A stretch of 64,000 nucleotides of DNA from Meconema thalassinum (lineage: Eukaryota; Arthropoda; Insecta; Orthoptera; Tettigoniidae), in assembly GCA_946902985.2 (NCBI GenBank), contig OX336388.2, forward strand, positions 1,695,917,978 through 1,695,981,977. Direction: 5' to 3'. Shown here piece by piece: positions 27,725 through 41,234 of this stretch. Position numbers and translations under genes: made by a program. Position 1 is the stretch's first letter, and each line of letters opens with the position of its first letter. Under the pieces are notes generated by a model. That model ran no database searches, was not told where the DNA came from, and was given only the letters and a program-made list of their open reading frames with translations.

Positions 27725-30700
27725 TACTAATTATGACAAGTAACTGTAATTTTCCTAAAAAAATTATGGCAGGTAACTGTAACTTCGATACTAATTATGA
27801 CAGGTAACAGTAACTTCGATACTAATTATGACAAGTAACAGTAACTTCGATACTAATTATGACAAGAAACTGTAATTTCGAAACGAATTATGACAGGTAA
27901 CTGTAACATCGTTACTAATTATGACAAGTTACTGTAATTTCGATACAAATTATAGCAGATAACTGTAACTGCGATACTAATTATGACAGGTAACAGTAAC
28001 TTCGATACAAATTAAGACATGTAACTGTAACTTCGATACTAATTATGACAGGTAACTGTTACTTCGATATTAATAAAGACAATTAACTCTAACTTCGTTA
28101 CTAATTATGACAAGTAACTGTAATTTTCATAAAAAAATTATGGCAGGTAATTCTAACTTCGATACTAATTATGACAAGGAACTGTAATTTCGATACAAAT
28201 TATGGCAGGTAACGGTAACATCGATACTAGTTATGACAGGTAAGAGTAACTTCGATACTAATTATGACAAGTAACTCTAACTTCGATACTAATTATGACA
28301 GGTAACTGTAACATCGTTACTAATTATGACAAGTAACTGTAATTTCAATACAATTTGTGGCAGGTAATTGTAATTTCGATACTAATTATGACAGGTAACA
28401 GTAACTTCGATACTAATTATGACAAGTAACAGTTACTTCGATACTAATTATGACAAGTAACTGTAACTTCGATACTAATTATGACAGGTAACTGTAACTT
28501 CGTTACTAATTATGACAAGTAACTGTAATTTCGATACAAATTGTGGCAGGTAACTGTTACTTCGATACTAACTATGACAGGTAACAGTAACATCGATACT
28601 AATTGTGACAAATAACTGTAACTTCGATACTCATTATGCCAGGTAACTGTAACCTCGTTACTAATTATGACAAGTAACGGTAATTTCGATAAAAATTATG
28701 GCAGGTAACTGTAACTTCGATACAAATTATGACAGGTAACAGTATCATCGATACTAATTACGACAAGTAACTATAACTTCGATACAAATTGAGACAGGTT
28801 ACTGTAACATCGATACTAATTATGACAAGAAACTCTACCTTCGTTAATAAATATGACAAGTAACAGTAATTTTGATAAAAAAATTATGGTAGGTAACTGT
28901 AACTTCAATACTAATTATGACAGGTAACAGTAACTTCGATACTAATTATGACATGTAACTGTAACTTCGATACTAATTATGACAAGTAACTGTAACTTCG
29001 ATACTAATTATTACAGGTAATTGTAACTTCGTTACTAATTATGACAAATAACTGTAATTTCGTTACAAATTATGGCAGGTAATTGTAATTTCGATACTAA
29101 TTGTGACAGGTAACAGTAACTTCGAAACTAATTATGACAAGTAACAGTAACTTCGATACTAATTATGACAAGTAACTGTAACTTCGATACAAATTATGAC
29201 AGGTAACTGTAACTTCGTGACTAATTATGACAAGTAACTGTAATTTCGATACAAATTATGGCAGGTAACTGTAACTTCGATACTAATTATGACAGGTAAC
29301 TGTAACTGCGATACTAATTATGACAAGGAACTGTAATTTCGTTACAAATTATGGCAGGTAACTGTAACTTCGTTACTAATTATGACAAGTAACTGTAATT
29401 TCGATACAAATATTGGCAGGTAACTGTAACTTCGATACTAATTATGTCAGGTATCAGTAACTTCGAAACTACTTATGACAAGTAACTGTAACTTCGATAC
29501 TAATTATGACAGGTAACTGTAACTTCGTGACTAATTATGACAAGTAACTGTAATTTCGATACAAATTATGGCAGGTAACTGTAACTTCGATACTAATTAT
29601 GACAGGTAACTATAACTTCGATACATGTTATGACAGGTCACTGTAACTTCGATACTAATTATGACAAGAAACTCTAACTTCGTTACTAATTATGACAAGT
29701 AACTGTAATTTAGATAAAAAATTATGGTGGGTAACTGTAACTTCAATACTAATTATGACAGGTAACAGTAACTTCGTTACTAATTATGAGAAGTCCCTGT
29801 AATTTCGATACAAATTATGACAGGTAACAGTAACTTCGATAATAATTATGACAGGAAAGTGTAACTTCGTTACTAATTATGACAAGTAAGTGTAATTTCG
29901 ATACAAATTATGACAGGTAACTGTAACTTCGTTACCAATTATGACAAGTAACAGTACCTTCGATGCTTATTATGACAGGAAACTGTAACTTCGATACTAA
30001 TTATGACAAGTAACTGTAACTTCGATACTATTGATGACAGGTAACTGTAACTACGTTACTAATTATGACAAGTAACTGTAATTTGGATACAAATTATGGC
30101 AGGTAACTGTAACTTCGTTACTAATTATGACAGGTAACAGTAACTTCGATACTAATTATGACAAGTAACAGTAACTTCGATACTAATTATGACAAGAAAC
30201 TGTAACTTCGATACTTATTATGACAAGTAACTGTAACTTCGATACTAATTATGACAGGTAACTGTTACTTCGATATTAATAATGACAATTAACTCTAACT
30301 TCGTTACTAATTATGACAAGTAACTGTAATTTTCATAAAAAATTATGGCAGGTAACTGTAACTTCGATACTAATTATGACAGATAACAGTAACTTCGATA
30401 CTAATTATGACAGGTAACTGCAACATCGTTACTAATTATGACAAGTAACTGTAATTTCTATATTAATTATGGCAAGTAACTGTAACATCGTTACTAATTA
30501 CGACAAGTAACTGTAATTTCGATACAAATTATGGCAGGTAACTGTAATTTCGATACTACTTATTACAGGTAATTGTAACATCGTTACTAATTATGACAAG
30601 TAACTGTAATTTCGTTACAAATTATGGCAGGTAATTGTAATTTCGATACTAATTATGACAGGTTACAGTAACTTCGATACTAATTATGACAAGTAACGGT

Positions 30701-33700
30701 AACTTCGATACTAATTATGACAAGTAACTGTAACTTCGATACAAATTATGACAGGTAACTGTAACTTCGTGACTAATTATGACAAGTAACTGTAATTTCG
30801 ATACAAATTATGGCAGTTAACTGTAACTTCGTTACTAATTATGACAAGTAACTGTAATTTCGATACAAATTATGGCAGGTAACTGTAACTTCGATACTAA
30901 TTATGACAAGGAACTGTAATTTCGATACAAAGTATGGCAGGTAACTGTAACTTCGTTACTAATTATGACAAGTAACTGTAATTTCGATACAAATATTGGC
31001 AGGTAACTGTAACTTCGATACTAATTATGTCAGGTATCAGTAACTTCGATACTAATTATGACAAGTAACTGTAACTTCGTTACTAATTATGACAGGTAAC
31101 TGTAACTTCGTTACTAATTATGACAAGTAACTTTAATTTCGATACAAATTATGGCAGGTAACTGTAACTTCGTTACTAATTATGACAAGTCCCTGTAATT
31201 TCGATACAAATTATGGCAGGTATCTGTAACTTCCATATTAATTATGACAGGTAACAGTAACTTCGATACTAATTATGACAGGAAAGTATAACATCGTTAC
31301 TAATTATGACAAGTAACTGTAATTTCGATACAAATTATGACAGGTAACTGTAAATTCGTTACTTATTATGACAAGTAACAGTACCTTCGATGCTAATTAT
31401 GACAGGAAACTGTTACTTCGATACTAATTATGACAAGTAACTGTAACTTCGATATTAATGATGACAGGTAACTGTAACTACGTTACTACATATGACAAGT
31501 AACTGTAATTTCGATACAAATTATGGCAGGTAACTGTAACTTCTATACTAATTATGACAGGTAACAGTAACTTCGATACTAATTATGACAAGTAACAGTA
31601 ACTTCGATACTTATTATGATAAGAAACTGTAATTTCGAAACTAATTATGACAGGTAACAGTAACTTCGTTACTAATTATGACAAGTAACTGTAATATCGA
31701 TACAAATTATGGCAGGTAACTGTAACTTCGATTCTAATTATGACAGGTAACAGTAACTTCGATACAAATTATGACAAGTAACTGTAACTTCGATACTAAT
31801 TATGAGAGGTAACTGTTACTTCGATATTAATAATGACAATTAACTCTAACTTCGTTACTAATTATGACAAGTAACTGTAATGTTCATAAAAAATTATGGC
31901 AGGTAACTGTAACTTCGATACTAATTATGACAAGTAACAGTAACTTCGATACTAATTATGACAAGAAACTGTAATTTCGAAACTAATTATGACAGGTAAC
32001 TGTAACATCGTTACGAATTATGACAAGTTATTGTAATTTCGATACAAATTATGGCAGGTAACTGTAACTTCGATACTTATTATGACAGGTAACAATAACT
32101 TCGATACAAATAATGACAAGTAACTGTAACTTCGATACTAATTATGACAGGTAACTGTTACTTCGATATTAATAATGACAATTAACTCTAACTTCGTTAC
32201 TAATTATGACAAGTAACTGTTATTTTCATAAAAAAATTATGGCAGGTAACTGTAACTTCGATACTAGTTAGGACAGGTAAGAGTAACTTCGATACTAATT
32301 ATGACAAGTAACTGTAACTTCGATACCAATTATGACAGGTAACTGTAACATCGTTACTAATTATGACAAGTAACTGTAATTTCGATACAATTTATGGCAG
32401 GTAATTGTAATTTCGATACTAATTATGACAGGTAACAGTACCTTCGATGCTAATTATGACAAGAAACTGTTACTTCGATACTAATTATGACAAGTAACTG
32501 TAACTTCGATACTAATTATGACAGGTAACTGTAACTACGTTACTACTTATGACAAGTAACTGTAATTTCGATACAAATTATGGCAGGTAACTCTAACATC
32601 GATACTAATTATGACAGGTAACAGTATCTTCGATACTAATTATGACAAGTAACTATAACTTCGATACAAATTATGACAGGTAACTGTAACTTCGATACTA
32701 ATTATGACAAGAATTTCTAACTTCGTTACTAATTATGACAAGTAACTGTAATTATGATAAAAATTATGGTGGGTAACTGTAACTTCAATACTAATTATGA
32801 CAGGTCACAGTAACTTCGATACTTATTATGACAGCTAACTGTAACTTCGTTACTAATTATGACAAGTAACTTTAATTTCGATACAAATTATGGCAGGTAA
32901 CTCTAACTGCGTTACCAATTATGACAAGTCCCTGTAATTTCGATACAAATTATGGCAGGTAACTGCAACTTCCATACTAATTATGACAGGTAACAATAAC
33001 TTCGATACTAATTATGACAGGAAAGTGTAACTTCGTTACTAATTATGACAAGTAACTGTAATTTCGAGACAAATTATGACAGGTAACTGTAACTTCGTTA
33101 CTAATTTTGACAAGTAACAATACCTTCGATGGTAATTATGACAGGTAACTGTAACTTCGATACTAATTATGACAAGTACCTTTAATTTGGATACAAATTA
33201 TGGCAGGTAACTGTAACTTCGTTACTAATTATGACAAGTCCCTGTAATTTCGATACAAATTATGGCATGTATCTGTAACTTCCATACTAATTATGACAGG
33301 TAACAGTAACTTCGATACTAATTATAACAGGAAAGAGTAACATCGTTACTAATTATGACAAGTAACTGTAATTTCGATACAAATTATGACAGGTAACTGT
33401 AACTTCGTTACTTATTATGACAAGTAATAGTATCTTCGATGCTAATTATGACAGGAAACTGTTACTTGGATACTAATTATGACAAGTAACTGTAACATCG
33501 ATACTAATGATGACAGGTAACTGTAACTACGTTACTACTTATGACAAGTAACTGTAATTTCGATACAAATTATGGCAGGTAACTGTAACTTCGATACTAA
33601 TTTTGACAGGTAACAGTAACTTCGATACAAATTATGACAAGTAACAGTAACTTCGATACTAATTATGACAAGAAACTGTAATTTCGAAACTAATTATGAC

Positions 33701-33930
33701 AGGTAACAGTAACATCGTTACTAATTATGACAAGTAACTGTAATTTCGATACAAATTACGGCAGGTAACTGTAACTTCGATACTAATTATGACAGGTAAC
33801 TGTAACTTCGATACAAATTATGACAAGTAACTGTAACTTCGATACTATTTATGACAGGTAACTGTTTCTTCGATATTAATAATGACAATTAACTCTAACT
33901 TCGTTACTAATTATGACAAGTAACTGTAAT

Positions 33931-34552
33931 TTTCATAAAAAAATTATGGCAGGTAACTGTAACTTCGATACTAATTATGACAAGGAACTGTAATTTCGAT
34001 ACAAATTATGGCAGGTAACTGTAACTTCGATACTAATTATGACAGGTAAGAGTAACTTCGATACTAATTATGACAAGTAACTGTAACTTCGATACTAATT
34101 ATGACAGGTAACTGTAACATCGTTACTAATTATGACAAGTAACTGTAATTTCGATACAAATTATGGCAGGTAATTATAATTTCGATACTAATTATGACAG
34201 GTAACAGTAACTTCGATACTAATTATGACAAATAACAGTTACTTCGATACTAATTATGACAAGTAACTGTAAATTCGATACTAATTATGACAGGTAACTG
34301 TAACATCGTTACTAATTATGACAAGTAACTGTAATTTCGATACAAATTGTGGCAGGTAACTGTAACTTCGATACTAATTATGACAGGTAACAGTAACATC
34401 GATACTAATTATGACAAGTAACTGTAACTTCGATACTTATTATGACAGGTAACTGTAACCTTGTTACTAATTATGACAAGTAACTGTAATTTCGATACAA
34501 ATTATGGCAGGTAACTGTAACATCGATACTAATTATGACAAGTAACTGTAAT
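33931..34552 (+). repeat. 622-bp local tandem duplication, left copy
   Basis: Begins at TTTCATAAAAAAATTATGG and is followed directly by a second copy beginning with the same sequence at 34553. The length is about 20 monomers. Both copies pass through AACATCGATACTAATTATG at their ends, and unit 2 has only one copy of this stretch (from about 22921). Small differences such as AACTTAGATAC in the right copy show limited divergence. Confidence 0.75.
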
Positions 34553-35174
34553 TTTCATAAAAAAATTATGGCAGGTAACTGTAACTTCGATACTAATTAT
34601 GACAAGGAACTGTAATTTCGATACAAATTATGGCAGGTAACTGTAACTTCGATACTAATTATGACAGGTAAGAGTAACTTCGATACTAATTATGACAAGT
34701 AACTGTAACTTCGATACTAATTATGACAGGTAACTGTAACATCGTTACTAATTATGACAAGTAACTGTAATTTCGATACAAATTATGGCAGGTAATTATA
34801 ATTTCGATACTAATTATGACAGGTAACAGTAACTTAGATACTAATTATGACAAATAACAGTTACTTCGATACTAATTATGACAAGTAACTGTAAATTCGA
34901 TACTAATTATGACAGGTAACTGTAACTTCGTTACTAATTATGACAAGTAACTGTAATTTCGATACAAATTGTGGCAGGTAACTGTAACTTCGATACTAAT
35001 TATGACAGGTAACAGTAACATCGATACTAATTATGACAAGTAACTGTAACTTCGATACTTATTATGACAGGTAACTGTAACCTCGTTACTAATTATGACA
35101 AGTAACTGTAATTTCGATACAAATTATGGCAGGTAACTGTAACATCGATACTAATTATGACAAGTAACTGTAAC
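34553..35174 (+). repeat. 622-bp local tandem duplication, right copy
   Basis: Second copy of 33931-34552. After it the array resumes the unit-2 order with the TTATAATAAGTAACTG monomer. This duplication accounts for most of the change in offset to unit 2, from 11,010 (near 33.6 kb) to 11,666 (at 35681). Confidence 0.75.
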
Positions 35175-38100
35175 TTCGATACTAATTATAATAAGTAACT
35201 GTAACTTCGATACTAATTATTACAGGTAATTGTAACTTCGTTACTAATTATGACAAGTAACTGTAATTTCGTTACAAATTATTACTCCAGGTAATTTCGA
35301 TACTAATTGTGACAGGTAACAGTAACTTCGATACTAATTATGACAAGTAACAGTAACTTCGATACTAATTATGACAAGTAACTGTAACTTCGATACTAAT
35401 TATGACATGTAACTGTAACTTCGCGACTAATTATGACAAGTAACTGTAATTACGATACAAATTATGTCAGGTAACTGTAACTTCGATACTAATTATGACA
35501 GGTAACTGTAACTTCGATACTAATTATGACAAGGAACTGTAATTTCGATACAAATTATGGCAGGTAACTGTAACTTCGTTACTAATTATGACAAGTAACT
35601 GTAATTTCGATACAAATATTGGCAGGTAACTGTAACTTCGATACTAATTATGTCAGGTATCAGTAACTTCGATACTAATTATGACAAGTAACTGTAACTT
35701 CGTTACTAATTTTGACAGGTAACTGTAACTTCGTGACTAATTATGACAAGTAACTGTAATTTCGATACAAATTATGGCAGGTAACTGTAACTTCGATACT
35801 AATTATGACAGGTAACAGTAACTTCGATACTAATTATGACAAGTAACTGTAACTTCGATACAAGTTATGACAGGTAACTGTAACTTCGATACTAATTATG
35901 ACAAGAAACTCTAACTTCGTTACTAATTATGACAAGTAACTGTAATTTAGATAAAAAATTATGGTGGGTAACTGTAACTTCAATACTAATTATGACAGAT
36001 AACAGTAACGTCGATACTAATTATGACAGGTAACTGTAACTTCGTTACTAATTATAACAAGTAACTTTAATTTCGATACAAATTATGGCAGGTAACTGTA
36101 ACTTCGGTACTAATTATGACAAGTCCCTGTAATTTCGAAACAAATTATGACAGGTAACAGTAACTTCGATACTAATTATGACAGGAAAGTGTAACATCGT
36201 TACTAATTATGACAAGTAACTGTAATTTCGATACAAATTATGGCAGGTAATTGTAATTTCGATACTAATTATGACAGGTTACAGTAACTTCGATACTAAT
36301 TATGACAAATAACAGTTACTTCGATACTAATTATGACAAGTAACTGTAACTTCGATACTAATTACAATAAGTAACTGTAACTTCGATACTAATTATAACA
36401 GGTAATTGTAACTTCGTTACTAATTATGACAAGTAACTGTAATTTCGTTACAAATTATGGCAGGTAATTTCAATACTAATTGTGACAGGTAACAGTAACT
36501 TCGATACTAATTATGACAAGTAACAGTAACTTCGATACTAATTATGACAAGTAACTGTAACTTCGATACTAATTATGACAGGTAACTGTAACTTCGCGAC
36601 TATTTATGACAAGTAACTGTAATTACGATACAAATTATGTCAGGTAACTGTAACTTCGATACTAATTATGACAGGTAACTGTAACTTCGATACTAATTAT
36701 GACAAGGAACTGTAATTTCGATACAAATTATGGCAGGTAACTGTAACTTCGTTACTAATTATGACAAGTAACTGTAATTTCGATACAAATATTGGCAGGT
36801 AACTGTAACTTCGATACTAATTATGTCAGGTATCAGTAACTTCGATACTAATTATGACAAGTAACTGTAACTTCGTTACTAATTTTGACAGGTAACTGTA
36901 ACTTCGTGACTAATTATGACAAGTAACTGTATTTTCGAAACAAAATATGACAGGTAACAGTAACTTCGATACTAATTATGACAGGAAAGTGTAACATCGT
37001 TACTAATTATGACAAGTAACTGTAATTTCGATACAAATTATGGCAGGTAATTGTAATTTCGATACTAATTATGACAGGTTACAGTAACTTCGATACTAAT
37101 TATGACAAATAACAGTTACTTCGATACTAATTATGACAAGTAACTGTAACTTCGATACTAATTATGACAGGTAACTGTAACTTCGCGACTAATTATGACA
37201 AGTAACTGTAATTTCGATACAAATTATGGCAGGTAACTGTAACTTCGATACTAATTATGACAGGTAACTGTAACTTCGATACTAATTATGACAAGGAACT
37301 GTAATTTCGATACAAATTATGGCAGGTAACTGTAACTTCGTTACTAATTAGGACAAGTAACTGTAATTTCGATACAAATATTGGCAGGTAACCTGTAACT
37401 TCGATACTAATTATGTCAGGTATCAGTAACTTCGATACTAATTATGACAAGTAACTGTAACTTCGTTACTATTTATGACAGGTAACTGTAACTTCGTGAC
37501 TAATTATGACAAGTAACTGTAATTTCGATACAAATTATGGCAGGTAACTGTAACTTCGATACTAATTATGACAGGTAACAGTAACTTCGATACTAATTAT
37601 GACAAGTAACTGTAACTTCTATACAAGTTATGACAGGTAACTGTAACTTCGATACTAATTATGACAAGAAACTCTAACTTCGTTACTAATTATGACAAGT
37701 AACTGTAATTTAGATAAAAAATTATGGTGGGTAACTGTAACTTCAATACTAATTATGACAGATAACAGTAACTTCGATACTAATTATGACAGGTAACTGT
37801 AACTTCGTTAGTAATTATAACAAGTAACTTTAATTTCGATACAAATTATGGCAGGTAACTGTAACTTCGGTACTAATGATGACAAGTCCCTGTAATTTCG
37901 AAACAAATTATGACAGGTAACAGTAACTTCGATACTAATTATGACAGGAAAGTGTAACTTCGTTACTAATTATGACAAGTAACTGTAATTTCGATACAAA
38001 TTATTACAGGTAACTGTAACTTCGTTACCAATTATGACAAGTAACAGTACCTTCGATGCTAATTATGACAGGAAACTGTAAGTTCGATACTAATTATGAC

Positions 38101-38880
38101 AAGTAACTGTAACTTCGATACTAATTATGACAGGCAACTGTAACTTCGTGACTTATTATGACAAGTAACTGTAATTTCGATTCAAATTATGGCAGGTAAC
38201 TGTAACTTCGATACTAATTATGACAGGTAACTGTAACTACGATACTAATTATGACAAGTAACTGTAATTTGGATACAAATTATGCCAGGTAACTGTAACT
38301 TCGATACTAATTATGACAGGTAACAGTAACTTCGATACTAATTATGACAAGTAACAGTAACTTCGATACTAATTATGACAAGAAACTGTAATTTCGAAAC
38401 TAATTATGACAGGTAACTGTAACATCGTTACTAATTATGACAAGTAACGGCAATTTCGATACAAATTATGGCAGGTAACAGTAACTTCGATACTAATTAT
38501 GACAGGTAACAGTAACTTCGATACTAATTATTAGAAGTAACTGTAACTTCCATACTAATTATGACAGGTAAGAATAACTTCGATACTAATTATGACAGGA
38601 AAGAGTAACTTCGTGACTAATTATGACAAGTAACTGTAATTTCGATACAAATTATGACAGGTAACTGTAACTTCGTTACTAATTATGACAAGTAACAGTA
38701 CCTTCGATGCTAATTATGACAAGTAACTGTAACTTCGATACTAATTATGACAAGGAACGGTAATTTCGATACAAATTATGGCAGGTAACTGTAACTTCGT
38801 TACTAATTATGACAAGTAACTGTAATTTCGATACAAATTTTGGCAGGTAACTGTAACTTCGATACTAATTATGTCAGGTA

Positions 38881-40618
38881 ACAGTAACTTCGATACTAAT
38901 TATGACAAGTAACCGTAACTTCGATACTAATTATGACAGGTAACTGTAACTTCGATACTAATTATGACAAGAAACTCTAACTTCGTTACTAATTATGACA
39001 AGTAACTGTAATTTAGATAAAAATTATGGTGGGTTACTCTAACTTCAATACTAATTATGACAGGTAACAGTAACTTCGATACTTATTATGACAGGTAACT
39101 GTAACTTCGTTACTAATTATGACAAGTAACTTTAATTTCGATACAAATTATGGCAGGTAACTGTAACTTCGTTACTAATTATGACAAGTCCCTGTAATTT
39201 CGATACAAATTATGGCAGGTATCTGTAACTTCCATACTAATTATGACCGGTAACAGTAACTTCGATACTAATTATGACACGAAAGTATAACATCGTTACT
39301 AATTATGACAAGTAACTGTAATTTCGATACAAATTATGACAGGTAACTGTAACTTCGTTACTTATTATGACAAGTAACAGTACCTTCGATGCTAATTAGG
39401 ACAGGAAACTGTTACTTCGATACTAATTATGACAAGTAACTGTAACTTCGATACTAATGATGACAGGTAACTGTAACTACGTTACTACTTATGACAAGTA
39501 ACTGTAATTTCGATACAAATTATGGCAGGTAACTGTAACTTCGATACTAATTATGACAGGTAACAGTAACTTCGATACTAATTATGACAAGTAACAGTAA
39601 CTTCGATACTAATTATGACAAGAAACTGTAATTTCGAAACTAATTATGACAGGTAACTGTAACATCGTTACTAATTATGACAAGTAACTGTAATTTCGAT
39701 ACAAATTATAGCAGGTAACTGTAACTTCGATACTAATTATGACAGGTAACAGTAACTTCGATACAAATTATGAAAAGTAACTGTAACTTCGATACTAATT
39801 ATGACAGGTAACTGTTACTTCGATATTAATAATGACAATTAACTCTAACTTCGTTACTAATTATGACAAGTAACTCTAATTTTCATAAAAAAATTATGGC
39901 AGGTAACTCTAACTTCGATACTAATTATGACAAGGAACTGTAATTTCGATACAAATTATGGCAGGTAACGGTAACATCGATACTAGTTATGACAGGTAAG
40001 AGTAACTTCGATACTAATTATGACAAGTAACTCTAACTTCGATACTAATTATGACAGGTAACTGTAACATCGTTACTAATTATGACAAGTAACTGTAATT
40101 GCAATACAATTTGTGGCAGGTAATTGTAATTTCGATACTAATTATGACAGGTAACAGTAACTTCGATACTAATTATGACAAGTAACAGTTACTTCGATAC
40201 TAATTATGACAGGTAACTGTAACTTCGCGACTAATTATGACAAGTAACTGTAATTACGATACAAATTATGTCAGGTAACTGTAACTTCGATACTAATTAT
40301 GACAGGTAACTGTAACTTCGATACTAATTATGACAAGGAACTGTAATTTCGATACAAATTATGGCAGGTAACTGTAACTTCGTTACTAATTATGACAAGT
40401 AACTGTAATTTCGATACAAATATTTGCAGGTAACTGTAACTTCGATACTAATTATGTCAGGTATCAGTAACTTCGATACTAATTATGACAAGTAACTGTA
40501 ACTTCGTTACTATTTATGACAGGTAACTGTAACTTCGTGACTAATTATGACAAGTAACTGTAATTTCGATACAAATTATGGCAGGTAACTGTAACTTCGA
40601 TACTAATTATGACAGGTA
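38881..40618 (+). repeat. 1738-bp tandem duplication, left copy (empty site)
   Basis: About 56 monomers. Matches the next 1.7 kb at a constant offset of 1738 (AACCGTAACT at 38911 and 40649; TTATGACCGG at 39241 and 40979). It retains the uninterrupted form of the site where the right copy carries the 214-bp insertion: near 39246 the sequence runs from GACCGGTAACAGTAACTTCG straight into ATACTAATTATGACACG. The edges are where the match breaks down and may be off by up to one monomer. Confidence 0.82.
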
Positions 40619-40990
40619 ACAGTAACTTCGATACTAATTATGACAAGTAACCGTAACTTCGATACTAATTATGACAGGTAACTGTAACTTCGATACTAAT
40701 TATGACAAGAAACTCTAACTTCGTTACTAATTATGACAAGTAACTGTAATTTAGATAAAAATTATGGTGGGTTACTCTAACTTCAATACTAATTATGACA
40801 GGTAACAGTAACTTCGATACTTATTATGACAGGTAACTGTAACTTCGTTACTAATTATGACAAGTAACTTTAATTTCGATACAAATTATGGCAGGTAACT
40901 GTAACTTCGTTACTAATTATGACAAGTCCCTGTAATTTCGATACAAATTATGGCAGGTATCTGTAACTTCCATACTAATTATGACCGGTA

Positions 40991-41005
40991 ACAGTAACTT
41001 CGATA
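40991..41005 (+). repeat. Target-site duplication, left copy (214-bp insert)
   Basis: ACAGTAACTTCGATA ends where the foreign sequence starts and is repeated at 41220-41234. The 229-bp change in offset against the empty copy at 39.25 kb equals 214 + 15. Confidence 0.88.
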
Positions 41006-41219
41006 ACAAGAGTTTAGTGCTTTTCAGTCGGTCAACACGAATGTACCCAAAAGAGATGGGTTATGCCCTAATCCTGAAATAAATTACATGAGATTAATAA
41101 AACACTAGGATGACCAGTTTCGATCGTCAAGCGATCATCATCAGATCCAATACACTTAGGCTATAAAATCTATGTTTGAAATACAGGTGAAAATATTTAC
41201 AATATGTACAATTATTAGT
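41006..41219 (-). mobile_element. 214-bp retroelement-like insertion with ribozyme motif
   Basis: Non-satellite DNA with a 15-bp target-site duplication. No tRNA-like Pol III boxes, no terminal inverted repeats (ends ACAAGAGTTT and TACAATTATTAGT) and no poly(A) tail on either strand. Two AATAAA hexamers occur on the plus strand (41078-41083, 41096-41101), which may be chance in AT-rich DNA. The minus strand carries CTGATGA and GAAAC around a 5-bp hairpin, a motif recalling the hammerhead-type motifs of Penelope-like and related retroelements. The strand given is that of this motif. The target-duplication length fits target-primed reverse transcription. No coding capacity is seen (214 bp). It may be a short non-autonomous element or a truncated end of a longer one; I cannot name the family. 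Confidence 0.75.
41108..41148 (-). ncRNA. Hammerhead-ribozyme-like motif
   Basis: Read on the minus strand: arm GGAT, core CTGATGA, an unpaired T, stem GATCG with loop CTTGA and stem CGATC, core GAAA, then CTGGTC, then arm ATCC. The arms GGAT and ATCC are complementary (stem I), GATCG/CGATC forms stem II, and GAAAC...GTC could form a one-pair stem III before the expected UH cleavage position. Core residues C3 to A9 and GAAA are intact. Weak points are the extra T at the base of stem II, a stem I of 4 bp, and a stem III too small for a stable monomeric fold; short stem III is known from retroelement hammerheads that act as dimers. Activity is inferred only. It could instead be a conserved non-catalytic retroelement hairpin. 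Confidence 0.5.
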
Positions 41220-41234
41220 ACAGTAACTTCGATA
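41220..41234 (+). repeat. Target-site duplication, right copy (214-bp insert)
   Basis: Second copy of ACAGTAACTTCGATA; the satellite continues with CTAATTATGACACGAAAG exactly as in the uninterrupted paralogue at 39.27 kb. Confidence 0.88.

Larger units (their letters stand above)
22367..33376 (+). repeat. Large higher-order unit 2, 11,010 bp with SINE
   Basis: This is the second copy of the large unit. Internal start markers lie at 26860 and 31328, matching those at 16187 and 20318 in unit 1. Before the SINE the offset to unit 1 is 10,673. After it the offset is 11,010 and stays so through 22321/33331 and into the next unit (22593/33603). The 337-bp step equals the SINE plus its target duplication. 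Distinctive monomers shared with unit 1 include the one with TTTTCCTAAAAAAATTATGG (16740 and 27750). Confidence 0.78.
27711..41005 (+). repeat. 31-bp satellite array, second segment
   Basis: Same 31-bp monomer family and same orientation as the first segment. It holds the end of large unit 2 and the first part of unit 3, and nothing else that I can recognise. At about 35280 one junction reads ATTATTACTCCAGG where related copies have ATTATGGCAGG, a small local rearrangement next to a shortened monomer. At 37391 a single extra C (GGTAACCTGTAAC) breaks the 31-bp register. No gene is present. Confidence 0.98.

Noticed and set aside
41078..41101. Polyadenylation signals AATAAA
   Set aside because: Two hexamers occur in a very AT-rich stretch on the strand opposite to the ribozyme-like motif, with no poly(A) tail or gene nearby. 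Chance is sufficient.
41006..41219. MITE or other terminal-inverted-repeat DNA transposon
   Set aside because: The ends (ACAAGAGTTT and TACAATTATTAGT) are not inverted repeats of each other, and the 15-bp duplication is longer than those of most TIR transposon families.
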